Positions 61,048-64,000 of a stretch of DNA of 64,000 bases are shown here, piece by piece. The notes beneath the pieces are model-generated. The model ran no database searches. It was not told the DNA's origin and saw nothing but the letters and a program-made list of their open reading frames with translations. The DNA is from Caloramator quimbayensis (GTDB lineage Bacteria; Bacillota; Clostridia; Clostridiales; Caloramatoraceae): NCBI RefSeq assembly GCF_900167605.1, contig NZ_FUYH01000002.1, forward strand, positions 1-64,000. Direction: 5' to 3'. The stretch's first letter is position 1; the number at the start of each line of letters is the position of its first letter. The position numbers and the translations under genes are program-made.

Positions 61048-61767
61048 CTATTTATTTTTCCCTTTAGGAACTGATTTTTCTTTTTTAGCTTTATATTTAG
61101 GTCGTACTATTTTCTTGCCAGATGGGATAGGAACATCATTTGATTTTTTGATAGAAGGGGGAATTATTTTATTTTCCTTTTTCTCTAATTTAGTTTTATC
61201 ATCATTCTTTTTTATGTTTTTTATATCTAACGTGTTTAAATTTAATTTTTGCTTTTTAATTTCTTTATAAAACTTTGTAAGATTTATATTTTTCCCGTCT
61301 ACTAAAAGTTTTATTGATTTTGGGTTACCTTCGTAGTATTCATTATTTATATATTTTTTCTCCTTTGCTTTGTTAACGATTAATATAAGACCATTGTCCA
61401 ATTTTTTATATTTTACTTTAGCTTCGGAAAGGAGATTTTTTGCATCTTCATTAAGAGGAACAACATTAATTATTCTGTCAAATCTATTGATATCAAGCCT
61501 TATTTCAGGATTTATACTCACGGTAACGGAGGCATATACGGTGTAATATAGGTTATAAAAGAGGCTTAAGAAAAGAACTAAAATTACAGAGGCGGCAATT
61601 AAAAATTGTTTGGGGATTATTTTTACTTTGGATTTATATACATATTCCTGACCTACTGACAACTTTTCTTTTGTCTTAATGCTAATAAATTCTCCTGATT
61701 CAGTAAGTAAAACTGCATTTTTTCCATCATAGTCCATAACGATTCCCTTTTTAATCAATTTAATCAC
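61048..61767 (-). CDS. rsgI: RsgI-like anti-sigma factor
   Basis: A 239-residue single-span protein. Residues about 1-50 are the cytoplasmic RsgI domain that binds SigI (KKGIVMDYDGKNAVLLTESG), TM is at about 55-78, and an extracellular region follows with the typical ASVTVSINPEIRLDINRFDRI and VVPLNEDAKNLL. The tail from about 185 is a Lys/Pro-rich low-complexity stretch with no carbohydrate-binding or catalytic module, unlike cellulosome-linked RsgI proteins. The signal sensed is thus unclear. It overlaps sigI by eight bases. Confidence 0.92.
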   Translation of the reverse strand: MIKLIKKGIVMDYDGKNAVLLTESGEFISIKTKEKLSVGQEYVYKSKVKIIPKQFLIAASVILVLFLSLFYNLYYTVYASVTVSINPEIRLDINRFDRIINVVPLNEDAKNLLSEAKVKYKKLDNGLILIVNKAKEKKYINNEYYEGNPKSIKLLVDGKNINLTKFYKEIKKQKLNLNTLDIKNIKKNDDKTKLEKKENKIIPPSIKKSNDVPIPSGKKIVRPKYKAKKEKSVPKGKNK

Positions 61768-62416
61768 CTGCCTTTATATTTAGGTAAGATTTTATATATT
61801 TAAAGCTGTCATCTGAGAGAATAATTATAAGGGAAATCAGATAACGCCTCCAGCTTTCTATGAATTTTTCTTTTTTTGAAGTTAGTAAACATATTTTTTT
61901 TATAGGAAGCTGCTTAGATTTATACAATAGATTAACGATATCCTCATTCATTGATATTTTAATAGCAACGTTTAATAATTCATTTCGTGTATCTTTGTGG
62001 CTTGGAGAAGATTTTATAAGATCTTTAAATTCAATTCCAAATTCTTTAAGCCTTCTTGAAAAATCATATATCTCCTGCGCCCTTATTTTATTTTCTATAT
62101 CAATTTCAAATTGGTTTAAAGAGTTTTTATTTTGAATATCTATTATCTGTTCATCTATAAAATAAAGAGTATATTTAGAGCTGTTATTTCGAAAATAATC
62201 TATAAGGGAGTTTTTGATAAGCATTTTTGCATAGGAATAGAAATTTCCTTTTTCATTATTATAAGTATCTATAGCTTTATTAAATGCTATAAGCGCTATG
62301 CTCAGCTCATCATCGTTTTCCCACTGAAGATTTCTTTTGCATATATTCGATGCGGTTTTATATATAAAGGGTTTGTTTTCTATTATGAATTCATCTCTGT
62401 TACTAATAATGTCCAT
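61760..62416 (-). CDS. sigI: RNA polymerase sigma-I factor
   Basis: A 218-residue SigI-family sigma factor. The N-terminal half has FIIENKPFIYKTASNICKR and the conserved NDDELSIALIAFNKAIDTYN, then GNFYSYAKMLIKNSLIDYFR (region 2). The C-terminal SigI-C domain is at about 115-218 (KISMNEDIVNLLYKSKQLPI). SigI is held at the membrane by RsgI and released on heat or cell-surface signals. A SigI-like promoter upstream suggests self-activation. Confidence 0.94.
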   Translation of the reverse strand: MDIISNRDEFIIENKPFIYKTASNICKRNLQWENDDELSIALIAFNKAIDTYNNEKGNFYSYAKMLIKNSLIDYFRNNSSKYTLYFIDEQIIDIQNKNSLNQFEIDIENKIRAQEIYDFSRRLKEFGIEFKDLIKSSPSHKDTRNELLNVAIKISMNEDIVNLLYKSKQLPIKKICLLTSKKEKFIESWRRYLISLIIILSDDSFKYIKSYLNIKAGD

Positions 62417-62440
62417 CTACTTCCCCCTTTCAATAATTTA

Positions 62441-62469
62441 TACGAAAAAAATATATTTTTTAAAAGGGT
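62441..62469 (-). promoter_or_regulatory. SigI-type promoter of sigI-rsgI
   Basis: On the minus strand ACCC (62469-62466) followed by TTTT, then 21 bases to CGTA (62444-62441). The C-rich -35 and CGNA-type -10 fit published SigI promoters as I remember them. Confidence 0.6.
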
Positions 62470-62498
62470 ACCCCTTTAAATTATTATAAACTTTCGTA
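62470..62498 (+). promoter_or_regulatory. SigI-type promoter of the DUF5667 gene
   Basis: ACCCC (62470-62474) followed by TTT, then a 20-base gap to CGTA (62495-62498). It is back to back with the sigI promoter, and the two -35 boxes together form a GGGTACCC palindrome. Confidence 0.6.
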
Positions 62499-62535
62499 TT
62501 AAAAAGTGAAATTACAAATAAAGGAGGCTACATAT

Positions 62536-63504
62536 ATGAAAAAACTTATAGCTTTTACATTAATGCTCTTTATTACATTTAACCCTATTGCAAAGGCACA
62601 GGGGCAGGAGGGAGATGTAAATGTTAATGCAGGAATTACACCGGACAGCATATTATATCCAGTAGATAAGGTTATTGATGAGGTGAAAGTTGCATTAACA
62701 ACAGATGATGAAAAGAAAATAGAGACGATTGAACAGGTTGCTCAGGAGAGGCTTGCAGAAGCACAGGTTATGGCAGAGGAGAACAAGGAAGATTTAGCAA
62801 AGCAAACTGTTGAGGAATTCCAAGAAAAAATGAATACAGCTCAGGAAAACATTGAAAAGGTTGTAACAAATGATAATCAAAATGTTCAGCAGAAAATAGA
62901 CAACAATGCTGAACAGCTGAAAAACAGGATTGAAGAAAGATATAAATGGTCAATAGAAGTATTGAAAAAGATACAGGATAAGGTTTCAGATAATGCAAAG
63001 CCAACTATTCAAAAGGTAATTGAAATGCAGACAGCTAAAAAAGAAGCTGTAATTAATATGGTAGATAAAAGGCATGAATTGATAGATGCAAAAAAGCAGA
63101 TAAAAACAGCAGAAAAACAGCTAAAAGAAGCAGAGGCTTCAGGAAATGAAGAGGAGATTAAAAAAGCGCAGGATATTTTAAATGCTGCAAAAACAAATTT
63201 TGAAGCAAAGAAGCAGGAACTTAAAGAAGCAGTAGAATTAAAAAAGGAAGCTGTTAAAAATGCAGGGCTAAAAAAAGAAGTAAAGGATGTATTAAATCAA
63301 GAAGTAAAGAGCGGAAATATTACAATTAAAGAGGCAAGAGAGGCTGAAAAACAGCTGAAAAATAATTTTGGATTGTCTAAAAAAATTAAGAAAAATGAAA
63401 TAAAGAAAGAGATAAAAAATAAAATTGAAGAGAAAAGACAAAACAAAGTAACAAATGAGACTCAAGGGACTTTAACCCAGCAAACAGATGTCAAAACGGA
63501 ATAA
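62536..63504 (+). CDS. Secreted DUF5667 coiled-coil protein
   Basis: A 322-residue protein. A signal peptide covers about 1-21 (KKLIAFTLMLFITFNPIAKA). DUF5667 follows at about 30-130 (GITPDSILYPVDKVIDEVKV ... AQERLAEAQVMAEENKEDLA). A long Lys/Glu/Gln-rich helical coiled coil runs to about 300, and the end is Thr/Gln-rich. I chose the ATG at 62536, with AAGGAGG upstream. It is divergent from sigI and has a SigI-type promoter, so it is probably a SigI target at the cell surface (inference). Its molecular role is unknown. Confidence 0.85.
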   Translation: MKKLIAFTLMLFITFNPIAKAQGQEGDVNVNAGITPDSILYPVDKVIDEVKVALTTDDEKKIETIEQVAQERLAEAQVMAEENKEDLAKQTVEEFQEKMNTAQENIEKVVTNDNQNVQQKIDNNAEQLKNRIEERYKWSIEVLKKIQDKVSDNAKPTIQKVIEMQTAKKEAVINMVDKRHELIDAKKQIKTAEKQLKEAEASGNEEEIKKAQDILNAAKTNFEAKKQELKEAVELKKEAVKNAGLKKEVKDVLNQEVKSGNITIKEAREAEKQLKNNFGLSKKIKKNEIKKEIKNKIEEKRQNKVTNETQGTLTQQTDVKTE

Positions 63505-63523
63505 AACAAAGTGAAGGAAAAAG

Positions 63524-63554
63524 GCGTCACTGAGTTGGCAAGTGACAAAGTTTG
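63524..63554 (+). repeat. Diverged copy of the GTGCCACCC repeat
   Basis: GCGTCACTGAGTTGGCAAGT then GACAAAGTTTG, 20 bases after the DUF5667 gene; TTTTCACACT at 63604 is another family piece. Confidence 0.6.
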
Positions 63555-63620
63555 TTTATATCTTTAAGGATGTTACTTGTGGTATTTGAGGCGGTTTTGG
63601 TAATTTTCACACTTTAACAG

Positions 63621-63670
63621 AAAAGTCCTTCTATATTAGAATTATCTCTAATATAGAAGGACTTTTGATT
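63621..63670. terminator. Strong bidirectional terminator
   Basis: A 20-bp perfect stem (63621-63640 with 63647-63666) between the convergent DUF5667 and reductase genes. Confidence 0.92.
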
Positions 63671-63682
63671 TTTAATATATTA

Positions 63683-63753
63683 AATAAGTAACCCTCCCTT
63701 AGCATGTCTACGAGGATATAAATAAAAAGTATCTATAATAAGTAACCGTCCCC
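63683..63753. repeat. Two direct copies of AATAAGTAACCGTCCC
   Basis: AATAAGTAACCCTCCCT (63683-63699) and AATAAGTAACCGTCCCC (63737-63753) in the same orientation, just past the end of the reductase gene. Confidence 0.75.
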
Positions 63754-63765
63754 GAGGGATGCCAA

Positions 63766-64000
63766 CTATATAAATCGGGCTACTTCGTTGGCAGAGGTTA
63801 TTGCCTCCCATGCTCTGCCGGGGGTTTTAGCATCGCCTATAGCGTAAATCTCCTTTGCAGCTTTTTCCTTTAAAAGTTCGTAGTATAGCGTATCGCTGGC
63901 TTTTCCTCCTGTTGAGAAGATTACATAATCTGTATCTATTATTATTTCTTCAACATCATTTGGATTAAGCTTTTTGTCAAAGGGGTTGTGTATGTTTTCA
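63766..64000 (-). CDS. C-terminal part of an NADH:flavin oxidoreductase / dienoyl-CoA reductase-like enzyme (cut by window end)
   Basis: The last 78 codons of a minus-strand gene. DTDYVIFSTGGKASDTLYYE, IYAIGDAKTPGRAWEAITSA and NEVARFI match the end of the FAD/NAD domains of old-yellow-enzyme-type reductases. It is a second member of the family represented at 3359-5311, but with the more usual GDAxxPGRxWEAI ending. Its substrate cannot be judged from this piece. Confidence 0.82.
   Translation of the reverse strand, partial: ENIHNPFDKKLNPNDVEEIIIDTDYVIFSTGGKASDTLYYELLKEKAAKEIYAIGDAKTPGRAWEAITSANEVARFI

Overview
The window reads as a low-G+C, Gram-positive, anaerobic clostridial chromosome. Support comes from strong AGGAGG-type ribosome binding sites, many hairpin-plus-T-run terminators, a SigI/RsgI pair, a pumping pyrophosphatase, OrtAB amino-acid fermentation enzymes, a clostridial enoate reductase and GH94-type phosphorylases. 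A Clostridiaceae thermophile or near relative (Caloramator-like) is my guess, from gene style only. There are no rRNA or tRNA genes, CRISPR arrays, transposase genes or prophage. The mobile signal is a family of short intergenic palindromic repeats.

Layout. 1-1.3 kb: a small membrane ORF followed by a yidC paralogue whose start lies in a hairpin; this looks like a MifM-type translational sensor. 1.3-5.4 kb: a PadR regulator divergent from an OFA-family transporter and a 2-enoate reductase, with tandem PadR operators between them. 5.5-9.9 kb: hppA and a chemotaxis receptor. 10-15.8 kb: a guanine-class riboswitch, xpt, and a complete BMP-type nucleobase/nucleoside ABC importer, preceded by a broken MFS gene. 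16.5-20.8 kb: an alanine/glycine symporter and a calcium-type P-ATPase. 21-23.6 kb: a DUF2089/SHOCT-like regulatory operon with an MFS exporter, then a ferredoxin under a CsoR-like operator. 23.7-30.6 kb: a solute-binding sensor kinase and an NtrC-type activator, a sigma-54 promoter, ortAB and an NhaC antiporter.

31-38.4 kb: a two-domain glycosyltransferase, then an overlapping operon with a GH125-like glycosidase, a nitrilase-fold protein lacking all three catalytic residues, an intact nitrilase and a GPH sugar symporter. 38.5-44 kb: salvage of methylthioadenosine/5'-deoxyadenosine through deamination, phosphorolysis, isomerisation and a class II aldolase, plus a Cys/Met PLP enzyme. 45-52.4 kb: a LacI regulator and two large glucan phosphorylases. 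52.6-54 kb: a minimal kinase-like protein and an HI0074/HI0073-type HEPN/MNT pair bracketed by two repeat copies. 54-57.5 kb: pantothenate synthesis (panG-like, panB, panC, panD). 57.7-60.7 kb: nadABC on the minus strand. 61-63.5 kb: sigI-rsgI divergent from a DUF5667 protein, with back-to-back SigI-like promoters. The window ends inside another old-yellow-enzyme-type reductase.

The strongest candidates for something undescribed are the MifM-like leader of yidC, the dead/live nitrilase pair in the glycoside operon, and the deaminating form of the DHAP shunt. The dispersed repeats also recur beside stop codons, around the HEPN/MNT pair and apparently inside two coding linkers.
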